Positions 8,841-18,845 of a stretch of DNA of 64,000 nucleotides are shown piece after piece (within the stretch, counting starts at the first letter, position 1; each line of letters opens with the position of its first letter). The DNA comes from Bacillota bacterium. Lineage in GTDB: Bacteria; Bacillota; UBA994; UBA5500. Position numbers and translations under genes: made by a program. Location: positions 1 through 64,000 of the forward strand of contig JAEZJZ010000020.1 in the NCBI GenBank assembly GCA_023436245.1, written 5' to 3'. The notes beneath the pieces were generated by a model. The model was not told the origin of the DNA, made no database searches, and was given only the letters and a program-made list of their open reading frames with translations.

Positions 8841-10898
8841 CTACGCCAGGTGATATTTGAACCAAGCCAGTATCCGCTTGTAGCGATCCTCCTTGTGGCG
8901 CGGTTGGCTGACGGCGTGGAACTCATTGGGGTAGCGCACCATCACGGCCGGTTTGCCCTGGCGACGCAGGGCGGTGAAGAACTGCTCCGTCTGTTCCACC
9001 GGGCAGCGCAGGTCGCTCTCACCGTGCATGAACAGCACCGGCGTCTGCACTTGGTGCGCGGAGTTGATCGCCGAGCGCTCCAGCAGCTTCTGCGCATCCT
9101 CCCAGGGAGTACCGCCAAACTGATGCTCTCCGAAGAAGTAGCCGATGTCGCTGTTGCCGTAAAAACTGTGGCGGTTGCCGACGATGGCCCCAGGCAGCGC
9201 CGCCTTGAAGCGGTTCGTCTGGGTGATGGTCCAACTGCTCATGAATCCGCCATAGCTCCACCCCATGATTCCGAGGCGCTCAGCATCAGCCACTCCGGTA
9301 GCAATCAGGTGATCGATTCCGAGCATCAGGTCGCGGTAGTCGGCCCCACCCCAGTCGCCGACCACGGCATAGGCGAAGTCCTGCCCGTAGCTCTGGCTGC
9401 CGCGCGGGTTGGCGTAGAACACGGCAATGCCGTTCGAGGCCTGAATCTGCGCTTGGAACGCGAAGCATGAGCCATAGACGCCATGCGGGCCGCCGTGAAT
9501 GAGCAACACGGTAGGCAAAGGAGTCTGCCCGTCCCAGTCTGGCGGAGTGAGCAGCCAGCCGTCGATATCCCAGCCCTGATCCCCAACATAGGTTAGGCGC
9601 TGGCAGGGCGCCACCAGGCACTCTTCATAGATGACCGAGTTGAAGTCGGTCAACTGCCGCTCCTCGCTGCCCTGCACCAGATAGAGATCATCAGAGCGGG
9701 TGGGGCTGCCGATCTGCACGGCAAGTTTGCCGTCGGTGCTTAGATCAAAGGCGCTGACTGTGCGCATCGCGTCATGCCAGACGGTGCGGATCTCGCCCGA
9801 CTGCAGGCACACCTCGCCGATGCAGGTGGCGCCCTCATTGCCATAGAGGAAGACAATGCAGCCGTCATTCTTCCAGTACAGCGTCTGGTTGCTCGAGGCG
9901 AAGCGCACGTCCGAACTGGGCACATTGCCCACGGGCCGATCTAGTCCGCCGGTCAATTTGCGGGCTAATGCCGACTGCTGACCGATCTGGTTAGGCACAA
10001 GCCAGAGATCGGTAGAAGTGGAACCGCCAAAGCGCTTGTCGTCGCCGGCGAAAGCAAGCCACTTGCCATCAGGTGAGCATCTGAGCGAGGAGATGAAGCC
10101 GGTCCAGTCGAGCACCTGCACCAGCTCGCCGTTGACGAGGTTTACCTTCCACAGATCCTGCTTCAACTGCCAGTCGGACTCTTGCGAACGGGCAGCTGTG
10201 AAGAGCAGTTCCTTGCCGTCGGCTGACCAGACCGGATTGAGGTGATCGAAATCCCCGTCTGTCAGTTGGCGAGAAGTTGCCTGCCCACCCGGTTCTGTCG
10301 GCAAATCGACCACGAAGATCTGACTGCGCAGGTCGCCGAAGTAGCCGATTCCGTCCATTTTGTGGCGCAGGCGGGTGATCACCTTCACATCGCTGACCGG
10401 GTCGCCTTTATCCTTCTTGCCGGAAAGGGCTTTGTCAGCCTGCGCCTTAGCGCGGTCAAAGTCGTCCGCCGGCGCGCCAGGATAGGGAGCCCAAGTGTGC
10501 TCATGCGGGAAGCTGCGCCCACTGAAGGCAATCTGCGTCCCGTCTGGCGACCAGACCGGGGCAGAGTTGACGGCCACATCAGTCTTGATCTCCCAAGCTT
10601 CGCCGCCCCGACGATCCAGCACCCAGAGCTTGCTCTGCTCGCTGCGACCGGAGATGAAGGCGATTCGCTGTCCGTCCGGGGACCAACGCGGCTGACGATC
10701 GTTCAGCTTACCGTGGGTCAAGGGACGCAGATTATTGCCATCGGCATCCATCAACCAGAGCGTGGAGTACAGCTTGTTGTCTCCCAGGTCAGACACCTGG
10801 CGCACAAACACTATTTCCCGAGCGTCGGGTGAGAACTGCGGTTCGCCGGTGAGCACGAAGCGACTGAGGTCTGTGGCTACAAAGGGCCGTTTGCTCAA
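8841..10898 (-). CDS. S9-family peptidase (acylaminoacyl/dipeptidyl peptidase-like)
   Basis: This is a 685-aa cytosolic-type serine peptidase of the prolyl oligopeptidase family. An N-terminal beta-propeller with TolB-like repeats (SPDGQRIAFISGRSEQSKLW and similar WSPDG motifs) covers about residues 1-400, and the alpha/beta hydrolase domain follows. The nucleophile is Ser in GWSYGG (about 548), with Asp in HGESDLRCP (about 628) and His in EFHAVS (about 660), so the triad is complete. It is expected to cleave short or blocked peptides. The TTG start has GGAGG 8 nt upstream. There is no signal peptide and no obvious operon partner. Confidence 0.9.
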   Translation of the reverse strand: MSKRPFVATDLSRFVLTGEPQFSPDAREIVFVRQVSDLGDNKLYSTLWLMDADGNNLRPLTHGKLNDRQPRWSPDGQRIAFISGRSEQSKLWVLDRRGGEAWEIKTDVAVNSAPVWSPDGTQIAFSGRSFPHEHTWAPYPGAPADDFDRAKAQADKALSGKKDKGDPVSDVKVITRLRHKMDGIGYFGDLRSQIFVVDLPTEPGGQATSRQLTDGDFDHLNPVWSADGKELLFTAARSQESDWQLKQDLWKVNLVNGELVQVLDWTGFISSLRCSPDGKWLAFAGDDKRFGGSTSTDLWLVPNQIGQQSALARKLTGGLDRPVGNVPSSDVRFASSNQTLYWKNDGCIVFLYGNEGATCIGEVCLQSGEIRTVWHDAMRTVSAFDLSTDGKLAVQIGSPTRSDDLYLVQGSEERQLTDFNSVIYEECLVAPCQRLTYVGDQGWDIDGWLLTPPDWDGQTPLPTVLLIHGGPHGVYGSCFAFQAQIQASNGIAVFYANPRGSQSYGQDFAYAVVGDWGGADYRDLMLGIDHLIATGVADAERLGIMGWSYGGFMSSWTITQTNRFKAALPGAIVGNRHSFYGNSDIGYFFGEHQFGGTPWEDAQKLLERSAINSAHQVQTPVLFMHGESDLRCPVEQTEQFFTALRRQGKPAVMVRYPNEFHAVSQPRHKEDRYKRILAWFKYHLA

Positions 10899-11004
10899 GT
10901 ATCTCGCCTCCCTAAAGAATTCGGGTTGTAGCTAAGTTCGTCCCCAACTGCCTGTTGTCCTTTCAGACTGAGGGTCAACCCATGGAAAACCTGAGGCCTA
11001 CAAC

Positions 11005-12024
11005 CTACCTTGCGGTACAAGGGACGACTTCCGCCGGGACGTTCACCCACAGCGAGAATAGCTCGATCTCCAGTTCTCCACCAAAACCTCTGTCCACCGG
11101 CTGCAGCACGCACTCGCGCAGTCTATGGCCGTTCTCTCCCCTTACGTTTTGGTCCGAGGCACTCCCAAAGATGATGCCGCTGTTGCTGCGCACCGGTTCC
11201 TGTTGCAGATAACCGCGCAGCATGAAGCGGAGTTGCACGTCATCCGGCGTTTCATACTTGATTGCGGCCAACACCTTGTCCGGGGGACAGACATTCTGCA
11301 GAGCCCGCATCAACTGCCGCCGCGCTCGTTTGGGCATTGCAGCAGTACTGGGCTGCGAGTTCGCGAACACATCTTGATAGATATCGTGAGCATAAACTTC
11401 ATCCACGAAGAAGTAGCGTTCTTCTCCCGACAGCGGGTACGGATATGCAATTCTGACCCCAGGCTCCCTTTTGCCGAACGGCACCCGGAAAGGTAACTGC
11501 ACAGCAATCTCGCGGGCGGTGCGCGCAACGTGCAGCACGGCTTGCGAGTCCGCAGCCACGCTCAGTTCCGGGGTGTCCTCCCCCTCTAGTAGCTCAAACT
11601 GTGCGATCACGATACTCTCCAGGTCCAGGTCATCCCACTCGGCTGGCAGCAGGTCGCGCTCGGCAAAGTGCTGTAGCTGCATCAGACCCTCGCTGTTCAT
11701 CTCATTCAACCGGTGGCTGCGGGATGAGCCAAAACTCACCCGCTGCCCCTGGATTTCCATCCCGGTGAGCTGAAAATCCACACTACCCGCGCCGGCCGCG
11801 ATATGACGCAACAGCTCCTCGCGGTTCGTGCTGGGCTGTTCCCAATTTGCAGCTGCGGTTTCCCGCCGCACATCCTCTCGGTAAGCAATCCAAAGGCTAT
11901 TTCGCTTGGCGCCCACGGTGAAGCTGAGCACCTGCACCTCGAGCCCTCGAATATTGGCGCGCTGGTTGATCACATATTCCAACCTGGGAAGCAGCATTTG
12001 TCCCCTCAAATCTCTGAGTAGCAT
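11005..12024 (-). CDS. Uncharacterised protein, about 339 aa
   Basis: I do not recognise a family. The protein is soluble, acidic and lacks a signal peptide or membrane segment. The frame remains open to 12153, but its first 40 codons run through a TGGAACG palindrome and a permease fragment, so the true start is downstream: ATG at 12024 (after GGGCGGGG) or ATG at 11997 (after GAGGGG). The S9 peptidase gene follows after about 100 bp in the same direction. Confidence 0.6.
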   Translation of the reverse strand: MLLRDLRGQMLLPRLEYVINQRANIRGLEVQVLSFTVGAKRNSLWIAYREDVRRETAAANWEQPSTNREELLRHIAAGAGSVDFQLTGMEIQGQRVSFGSSRSHRLNEMNSEGLMQLQHFAERDLLPAEWDDLDLESIVIAQFELLEGEDTPELSVAADSQAVLHVARTAREIAVQLPFRVPFGKREPGVRIAYPYPLSGEERYFFVDEVYAHDIYQDVFANSQPSTAAMPKRARRQLMRALQNVCPPDKVLAAIKYETPDDVQLRFMLRGYLQQEPVRSNSGIIFGSASDQNVRGENGHRLRECVLQPVDRGFGGELEIELFSLWVNVPAEVVPCTAR

Positions 12025-12069
12025 TGGTCCCCGCCCTTCCACAATGATTGCCAATATTCTACCACAACA

Positions 12070-12098
12070 TGGAACGGGGGGACTGTCCCCCCGTTCCA
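12070..12098. repeat. TGGAACG palindrome, copy 3 (family A)
   Basis: This is the most symmetrical copy: a 13-bp perfect stem TGGAACGGGGGGA / TCCCCCCGTTCCA with a 3-nt loop. It abuts the ABC-2 permease fragment at 12107. Confidence 0.85.
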
Positions 12099-12106
12099 TT
12101 GCACCA

Positions 12107-12188
12107 CGCCGACTCCGGCCATCAGAGGGGGTGAGCAGGGAGGCAAGCTCCACCCCCTGGGTGAGGATGTCCCGCAGGGCATGGGCTG
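12107..12188 (-). pseudogene. Fragment of an ABC-2 permease gene
   Basis: On the minus strand, codons read AAHALRDILTQGVELASLL and then, after a frameshift, MAGVGVV. The permease at 26528-27250 reads WAAHALRDILTQGVELASLV and WMAGVGAV at the same place. The DNA matches 26573-26660 with a short internal deletion. Only about 80 bp remain, so this is a relic of a second copy cut off by a family A palindrome on one side and the surface-protein gene end on the other. Confidence 0.75.
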
Positions 12189-12212
12189 CTGCGCAGCATG
12201 CCGCAATACCTA

Positions 12213-15200
12213 CTACTTCTCTAGTTTCACCGTCTTGCTGGCGCTATCCCAATGCACCATGATTCCCAGTGTTTCCGAGAGATAGCGAAGCGGTACCAGC
12301 GTGCGTCCGTGCTGAACTTGCGCTGGCACATCCAGTCCGGCGGCGAAGTCTGTTTTCCCGATCCAGAGCTCAGTTCGCTGACTGGCCCATTGCACAATCA
12401 CTGTTCTAGTCTCCTGCACCCAGGCCACATCTGCACCCATCATCTCCGAGATGAAGCGCAGGGGGACCAAAGTGCGCCCGGTGACGATCTGCGGCGCCAC
12501 ATCCACCACCCGAGTATCGCCGTTGACCACAACCAGATTGCTGCCCGCTGTCAGGCTGAGCACCAATTTCTCCTGCTGCTCAAGCATCACCGTGTAGAGG
12601 CTGAAGCGATCGGTATAGAAGGTGAACGTCCTGGTGATGGGGTCGTATTCGCCCCCGAGGGCTACCGGAACCAGGTTACCGGTTCCATCCATCTGCAGAC
12701 GCACACCGGTAAGCTGCGCAACCTCCGCCGCCGTCAGCTCCAGATCGGACAGATCGATAGTCACGGCCACCGGCTCGCCAAACTGCTCCACCGGCTGCTC
12801 GGTGCCGTTGCCGGAGTGCACCAGCACCGACAAGTCAAAGATCTTGCCGCCAATCTCGAAGAGGCCGGTGCTGCCTTCGAGCCTTGCTTCCGCCAGACGC
12901 TGCGCCTGTTCTTCGCTACTCAATTGCCTGGCGGCAATCTCCACCGTGGACCCGCCCTCCACTCCTGCCAGCCAACTGGGCGGGAACTCGAGGGCTGCGC
13001 CATCACCTATCAAAGAGAAGGATCTGCCTGCCTCAGAGAATGCATTCAGCACCCCGGAGCTGAAGCTGGCTTGATCGCCGATCAGGATCAACCGCAAATC
13101 CTGATTCTGCCTTAGAGCCTCTTCCGCTCGTCGGTCATCGGAGGTTCTGACGTAATCGCTGATCATAGTCTTCGACTGCCCGGCCGGTTCCCAGTCTTCT
13201 GCCGGCAGTCGCCCCAGAACCGTCACCAAGAATGAACAGGAGACATGCAGCCCTGCCTGGTCATCGGCGCGCAGGGTGATCAAATGACTGCCTATGTCCT
13301 CCGAAACGGCTGTATATCTCCAAGCGTTGCCGACCAGTTGGCCGATCTCACCGTCTGCGGTGAGTGCCAGAGGCAGCCCCTCTGGGTCGGTGAACACCCC
13401 GCCCAAGTCGAGCACCAGGGTCTCTCCCGAGCGCACCGTCTGATCGGCAATCGCCTGCGCCACCCGCGGGGGCAGGCCGTCCGCCGGCGGAGCGTTCGGG
13501 TCGTTGATCTCAAGAATCAGTGTGTCATAGAACGCGTAGTCTGCCGAGACGCGGAAAGCTGCGCTGAGCACGGCCTGGCCGCCGCGCAGCGCCTGCCACT
13601 CACCCTTTTCCCGGGACTGCAGCAGACTTTCTCCTGCCAGTACTTCAAATTCCGTCAACTGAGTCGGAATCAAGTAGCTGTTGTTCTGCGCGTCATAACC
13701 ACGCAGCTGGAAGCTCTGCGACTGTCCGATGGCGATACTGAGCGCACCGTCGTTTCCGGAGGGCTGCAACTGCACCTTCTGGAACTCAACCGCGCGCATC
13801 ACCTGCTGATGAGCAGTCGTGCTGTTGCCCACTCTGTCAGTGGCTTCCAGCAAGTACTCCGCCCGCAGCGTCTCCGCCAAGCTCCTGGTCACCGCGAACG
13901 AACCATCATTGGCCAACGCCACGGGCTGCGCATCTATGGTCACGGTGGCACCCGGCTCGGTCCGACCGCGCAGCTTCACCTGCCCGCCCTCAACTTCCGG
14001 TTGCTCCATCTGCAAAGCAGGCGCGACATTGTCAACGTTGACGCGCAGGTGCAGTTGGGCGGTATCACCTGCGGCATTGACTGCCAAAATGCTGATCCGC
14101 TGCTCGCCACTAGTGAGGTTCAAGTCATCTGTCCACGTCCCGGCTGCCACATTGCTGTCACTTACCAACTCGCTGCCAAACCTCGTAACCACCAGCGAAG
14201 CCAGCGGCTGATCGCTCTGCAACTGCAGTCGCACTTGCTCGGTGGACGAGAGGTACAGCGTGCCAGTGGCATCTGCCTCCGTCAGCAACTGTTCGCCACT
14301 GCTATCCCGCAGCACAGCCTGCAACACAGGCGGGTGAGGTTCGGGGAGATAGACTCCGGTGGAAACGGCGGCCTCGCTGTAGTGGGATATGCTGGCCGGT
14401 GCGTTCTCGTCATCTTCCGCCTGCTGATTTTGCACGCCGCGATAGGCCGTCACTGCCACCTTGTAGGTTCTCCCAGGAATCAGACCGGCCGGGTCGGCCA
14501 TCGCGCCGGAGTTCGGGCTGTCTTCTGCCGGCACCGCGCGGAAAGTGCCGCCGAGGATAATTTCGGTCTCGTCGGCTGACGTCTCCACTGCACCCACTTG
14601 GTCCAATGGCAAGCCGTTCTGATCAAGCAGTTCAACATAGTAGCCGTCGGTCCCGGGCTGTTCGTCCCACAGAACCCGCAGATAACCATCGCCTATCGTG
14701 CTCACCTGTAGTCCCCGCGGCGTCTGCGGCTGGAAGCGGTCGGTCACGGTGAGCGGCCAAGCAGCCACATCACTGGAGTAGTTGATCGTCTCGCCAAACT
14801 GATCGCTGCCTGAGAGTACAGCGCGCAAATAGTAGTCGCCACTGGCCAGGTGATCAGACAGCCGCCCAAAGTATTGACCAGCGGCGGCCGGAATGCCCTC
14901 GGCAATCACCGTGCCGGCGTCAGTCAACTGACCGTTATCGTCCTTTTCCGCTCCGCAAAGCAGCAAGGTGACGTTCTCCCCGCCCTGCAGATGGCTGGTT
15001 TGCCATGATGCATGGTAAGCGTGGCCGGACGCATCTTCCGGGGTAACACTGACATCGCTGATCTTGCGCCCACTCTGAGCATTGATCAGGGCCACGCTGG
15101 TGGTCGACATCCTGGTGTGTACCTGCCACGCACCGTGTTGTGGGGAAGGCACTCCTATGGTGATGATCCGCTCAGTCATTCCGGTACTGCTCTCTTCCGC

Positions 15201-18200
15201 CGTCAACGTCTGAAACAGGCAATTGGCTGTGGCGTTGTCACTGTCATCAGTGAATGAATCCAGTTGCAGCGGATAAGGGCCGCCATCTGGACGGGACACG
15301 GTGATGTCGTCAACGCTCAGACTCTCGTACCCAGGGACATCACCCACAAAGCGCAGCACGATCACCCCGTTATCCAGATCGTTCAACTGCACGGTGTGCA
15401 GGGTGAAGTTTGCATTGGACTGAACCAACGACTCCGGCGAAGCCAACACGGACATGCTCGTTGCCTGCATCCCGCTGGGCAGCTGACTGCTGGACAGCTC
15501 GGGACCGGTAATCCCATCCTCCCCCAAGGGAATGGCATTGTTCTCGGATGTACCCAGCACTTGCCAATTGCGACCAATCATCACTTGCCCTTGTCCCTCT
15601 GCTGTATCAGGAACGCCGGCATCAACTGCCAGCAAAGCCAGCCCCGCTACCGGGGGGTCACTGGCCCCCGGAGCCTGCCCGCCCAGCCAGGTTGGCTTGT
15701 CGGCGCCGACAGTGATGCCTTCGCTGCCCCAGTTGTATTCCACCCAGACGGGCACGGTGGCAACCACCATGTCGCCGTAAAGGTGGGAACTGCTGACCTG
15801 AATCGTCATGCCGCTCAACTCCGCGCCTCCGACCAGTGGCACGAAGGTCGGGATCTTCATGTAGCTTGACACCGTGCCGCCTACCCACACGGGGCCGAAC
15901 AAACCGTGATTTGCCCCGGGAGTATGGCGGAAGGTGATACTGCCGCTGCCTGTGAGGAACCCGGAAAGCAAATTCAGGCTCACCGTGGTCTTGGCTGTGA
16001 ATGCTCCGGTATTGTCGTCGTAGAGCAAATGGCCGGAAATCTCGTCAAAGACAGAGATATGAAAAGCGGACATTCCCGCTGTGTAGCTAATTTCCCGCAG
16101 CGAAATGACGAACTTGGCGTCGCTGAGCGAGACGACTTTGGCGATGCTGCCACTGCCCTCAATCCAAAGCTTGAGGGGAGGTACTGCGTTGTAGCGACCT
16201 GCCACCGTATCAGCCAGGCCGGAAAACCCACCACCCCCACCGTTGATGAAGATCAATGGTTTGGGAAGCACCAGTGGAATGCCGACAGAACTGGAGGCCT
16301 TGAACGAAATCTCGTCCGGGAGGAGCAGATCATTGACCAGTTTCAAATGGATCTTCCCGTCAAAGTTGATCACATGAAACTTGATGGCCGCATCGATCTC
16401 ATAGACCCCGGCGATGGTGTCGATCAAGACGCGAGCCCCTGCTCCAAAATCCAGGCCTTGGATAGGCAACACCTTGTTCAACAAACCAATCTCGCCCTCG
16501 GCCTTCAGGCCCTGCAATTGAACGACACCGTCTTTCACCAGGTACTCCGCCCGGCGCACCTCTACCCCGGCATTGATCAGATTGAGCAGGGTGGTCTCGT
16601 CGCCGCTCTGCTGTCTTTCGCGCATCACAGCATCCAGGAGCAACAACAGCTTGCCAGTGAAGTTGACCTTGTCAGAACCAATTTCCGCACCGGTAACCAC
16701 CACCGGAAATGCGCTGATCAAAGTCAGTTCGGAACTGAGCATGTCCATGTCTCCCCAGGTGATTGCCACCGGAAGCTGATCCTGATTCGGCTGCAGGCTA
16801 TAGGTCTTGCCGGCCAAGAGGTTGACCTCGAACTTGCCGGAGTAGAAGGGGAAACTGGGGATGGACAGAGTGCCGGAACCTTCCAGGTAGACGCCGCCGC
16901 CACTGGCAAAGGCGATCATCCGCTGTGATTCTTTCCCGAAGTATGCCGCCAACTCACTGTCCAGTTCATACTGCACCTTGGAGTTGATCACCGCTCCTGG
17001 CTCCACCTCATAGTAGGTACCGGAATACCCGCCGGGCAGACTGCCGTGCTTGGAGCTTATTTTGCCGCGTATCTCCAGCAGCGAAGTCATGCCCTGCTGC
17101 TTCAGCTCGCCCAACTCCGTCTCGTCTTTCACGCCTTGCAGGCTGTATCGGCTGTCCCCATCCTGGCGGACGACCAGCAAGCCGTAGGACTGAGTGCGGT
17201 ACTCGTTTTGATTAGTGAAGACAATCGTTTGTCTGAACTTGCCTCGCTCCAAAGCATCCAATTCCAGCGTATAAGCTTCCATGCTGGGTGAGAGCGCCTC
17301 GCCCCAAAGAGGTCCATCCTGCAGGGACACAACAATGCTGTTGTCGCCAGCCACCTGCACATGCGTCTCATCGCGAGGAACCGTCCGCACATCGCTCGGG
17401 TCCGACTGCCGGATCAGCTTCAGCGTCCAATCAGTCTCCGGCAGCATCAGGATGTTGAAGCCGCTGCCGCGCAGCGTCACCCGACGCCCCGATTCGCGCA
17501 TGAACACTCGATCCGGCGTGACGCCGGTAACCTGCAACGGCGGGGGATTGCCTGCCAGCGGCGGCACCAGCAGCATGCCGCTCACCGTCTGGCCTGCTTT
17601 TCCGGCAATGCTGATCGCAGCCCGATAGCGAGCCACCCTGGGCAGATAAGTGCCGATGGCCTCCACCCGCCAGGTGAACGTCCTGATTTGCCCAGGCATG
17701 ATGAAGTCGATATCCTTGGTCAACGACTCCCCCTGCGCCGATTTCAGTACACCCCGGGCTGCGCCAAGATCTAATGTCGCCTGCACTGCGGGCAGAGGAG
17801 CACTCATGCCGTTGGCTATTTCCAGGCTGACCGTGAAGAAGCCATCAGTATACCCCGTCTGAGCCTCATTCAGATGAAGCTGTTTGGGTGCAAACAGCTG
17901 CAAAGCGTAATCCGCCTCGGCGCTCTGCGCTCTGACGTTGCCCAGGCCATACAACGTCTGATATGTGCGGGTCTCACCAGCGCCAAGCACGGCGGGATCC
18001 CAATAGAGTGCCACTGCTGAGTCGGCAGTGCCATGCCGGTTGGTGACCTCCGTGAAATTTACATTTCCGTCCGGCTGATAGTCCCACTTGCTCTGGGAGA
18101 TGCCCGCATAGTGGGCAACAATCATCCTGTCCGACTCAACAGCGCCAGTTGGGGTTTGGCCAATGGCTGTCACCCGGGTCACTTGGGAACTGTCCACCAC

Positions 18201-18845
18201 CCGCCACAAAGAGGGAGAGGGAGCAAACTCCGCCTCGTTGGTGACAAAAGCCCCTTGCCCCAACAAGGCGAGTGGGGCGGAATCGCTCTCCCCCAACATG
18301 GTGTCGAGCAGGATACGGCTACCCAATTGCACTACCTCGGCACTACTGTTGTTCACCCGATAGCTGACCAGCAGGTTGCCCAGCTCGTCGCTGTCCTCTG
18401 CATCAAACAGGCTCAGCGTCTGGATGACCTCAACCCCCTGCACCTGCCAGCGGGAGACGATACTATTGCCGTCGACGACAGGGGCCTGCAGCAGCCGGCC
18501 GGCACTGCCGTTCAGCCCATAGGCGTTGCCATAGACATAATCTTGAGCATTGACTCGAAAGCTGGTAAACGAATCAGACAGCAGCGGTTTACCGTCGTCT
18601 TCCAAACGCCAGGGAAGGCCCCCGACAGAGTCCAACCGAAAGCGCCCATTGACGGAATTGACGGATAGCTTCACGTAGCCGCGAGAATCGGCTATGCACA
18701 GATAATCCGGACCTTCTGCCAGCGTGACGGCACAGGGCAGGAGCTCCCCGAGCACCAGAACCAGGAGCAACAGCAGGGCAACCTGCCGGTAATGGCGGGC
18801 ATTCATTCCCAACACCTTCATCCCCCCGACTTCATGCGCCTTCAT
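12213..18845 (-). CDS. Giant secreted surface protein with CuAO_N domains
   Basis: This is a 2210-aa exported protein. The N-terminus has a basic stretch and a long hydrophobic core (VALLLLLVLVLGELL), then LAEG, as in a signal peptide. Recognisable parts: an IPT/TIG-like domain near residue 440 (VTPDRVFMRESGRRVTLRGSGF); a fibronectin III-like domain near 1375; Ig-like modules at about 1500-1700; a cadherin/Ig-like repeat near 1800 (FTDPEGLPLALTADG); and two copper-amine-oxidase N-terminal repeats at about 2100-2210 (GRTLVPLRFISEMMGADVAW, GRTLVPLRYLSETLGIMVHW). No catalytic domain is recognised, so the role is probably structural or adhesive. The start overlaps the upstream stop as ATGA; starts at codons 9 or 14 are also possible. 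It is cotranscribed with the preceding large gene. Confidence 0.8.
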   Translation of the reverse strand: MKAHEVGGMKVLGMNARHYRQVALLLLLVLVLGELLPCAVTLAEGPDYLCIADSRGYVKLSVNSVNGRFRLDSVGGLPWRLEDDGKPLLSDSFTSFRVNAQDYVYGNAYGLNGSAGRLLQAPVVDGNSIVSRWQVQGVEVIQTLSLFDAEDSDELGNLLVSYRVNNSSAEVVQLGSRILLDTMLGESDSAPLALLGQGAFVTNEAEFAPSPSLWRVVDSSQVTRVTAIGQTPTGAVESDRMIVAHYAGISQSKWDYQPDGNVNFTEVTNRHGTADSAVALYWDPAVLGAGETRTYQTLYGLGNVRAQSAEADYALQLFAPKQLHLNEAQTGYTDGFFTVSLEIANGMSAPLPAVQATLDLGAARGVLKSAQGESLTKDIDFIMPGQIRTFTWRVEAIGTYLPRVARYRAAISIAGKAGQTVSGMLLVPPLAGNPPPLQVTGVTPDRVFMRESGRRVTLRGSGFNILMLPETDWTLKLIRQSDPSDVRTVPRDETHVQVAGDNSIVVSLQDGPLWGEALSPSMEAYTLELDALERGKFRQTIVFTNQNEYRTQSYGLLVVRQDGDSRYSLQGVKDETELGELKQQGMTSLLEIRGKISSKHGSLPGGYSGTYYEVEPGAVINSKVQYELDSELAAYFGKESQRMIAFASGGGVYLEGSGTLSIPSFPFYSGKFEVNLLAGKTYSLQPNQDQLPVAITWGDMDMLSSELTLISAFPVVVTGAEIGSDKVNFTGKLLLLLDAVMRERQQSGDETTLLNLINAGVEVRRAEYLVKDGVVQLQGLKAEGEIGLLNKVLPIQGLDFGAGARVLIDTIAGVYEIDAAIKFHVINFDGKIHLKLVNDLLLPDEISFKASSSVGIPLVLPKPLIFINGGGGGFSGLADTVAGRYNAVPPLKLWIEGSGSIAKVVSLSDAKFVISLREISYTAGMSAFHISVFDEISGHLLYDDNTGAFTAKTTVSLNLLSGFLTGSGSITFRHTPGANHGLFGPVWVGGTVSSYMKIPTFVPLVGGAELSGMTIQVSSSHLYGDMVVATVPVWVEYNWGSEGITVGADKPTWLGGQAPGASDPPVAGLALLAVDAGVPDTAEGQGQVMIGRNWQVLGTSENNAIPLGEDGITGPELSSSQLPSGMQATSMSVLASPESLVQSNANFTLHTVQLNDLDNGVIVLRFVGDVPGYESLSVDDITVSRPDGGPYPLQLDSFTDDSDNATANCLFQTLTAEESSTGMTERIITIGVPSPQHGAWQVHTRMSTTSVALINAQSGRKISDVSVTPEDASGHAYHASWQTSHLQGGENVTLLLCGAEKDDNGQLTDAGTVIAEGIPAAAGQYFGRLSDHLASGDYYLRAVLSGSDQFGETINYSSDVAAWPLTVTDRFQPQTPRGLQVSTIGDGYLRVLWDEQPGTDGYYVELLDQNGLPLDQVGAVETSADETEIILGGTFRAVPAEDSPNSGAMADPAGLIPGRTYKVAVTAYRGVQNQQAEDDENAPASISHYSEAAVSTGVYLPEPHPPVLQAVLRDSSGEQLLTEADATGTLYLSSTEQVRLQLQSDQPLASLVVTRFGSELVSDSNVAAGTWTDDLNLTSGEQRISILAVNAAGDTAQLHLRVNVDNVAPALQMEQPEVEGGQVKLRGRTEPGATVTIDAQPVALANDGSFAVTRSLAETLRAEYLLEATDRVGNSTTAHQQVMRAVEFQKVQLQPSGNDGALSIAIGQSQSFQLRGYDAQNNSYLIPTQLTEFEVLAGESLLQSREKGEWQALRGGQAVLSAAFRVSADYAFYDTLILEINDPNAPPADGLPPRVAQAIADQTVRSGETLVLDLGGVFTDPEGLPLALTADGEIGQLVGNAWRYTAVSEDIGSHLITLRADDQAGLHVSCSFLVTVLGRLPAEDWEPAGQSKTMISDYVRTSDDRRAEEALRQNQDLRLILIGDQASFSSGVLNAFSEAGRSFSLIGDGAALEFPPSWLAGVEGGSTVEIAARQLSSEEQAQRLAEARLEGSTGLFEIGGKIFDLSVLVHSGNGTEQPVEQFGEPVAVTIDLSDLELTAAEVAQLTGVRLQMDGTGNLVPVALGGEYDPITRTFTFYTDRFSLYTVMLEQQEKLVLSLTAGSNLVVVNGDTRVVDVAPQIVTGRTLVPLRFISEMMGADVAWVQETRTVIVQWASQRTELWIGKTDFAAGLDVPAQVQHGRTLVPLRYLSETLGIMVHWDSASKTVKLEK

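Noticed and set aside
12025..12153. Extended N-terminus of the unknown protein ending at 11005
   Set aside because: These codons are a translated family A palindrome plus permease debris, not a conserved protein part.
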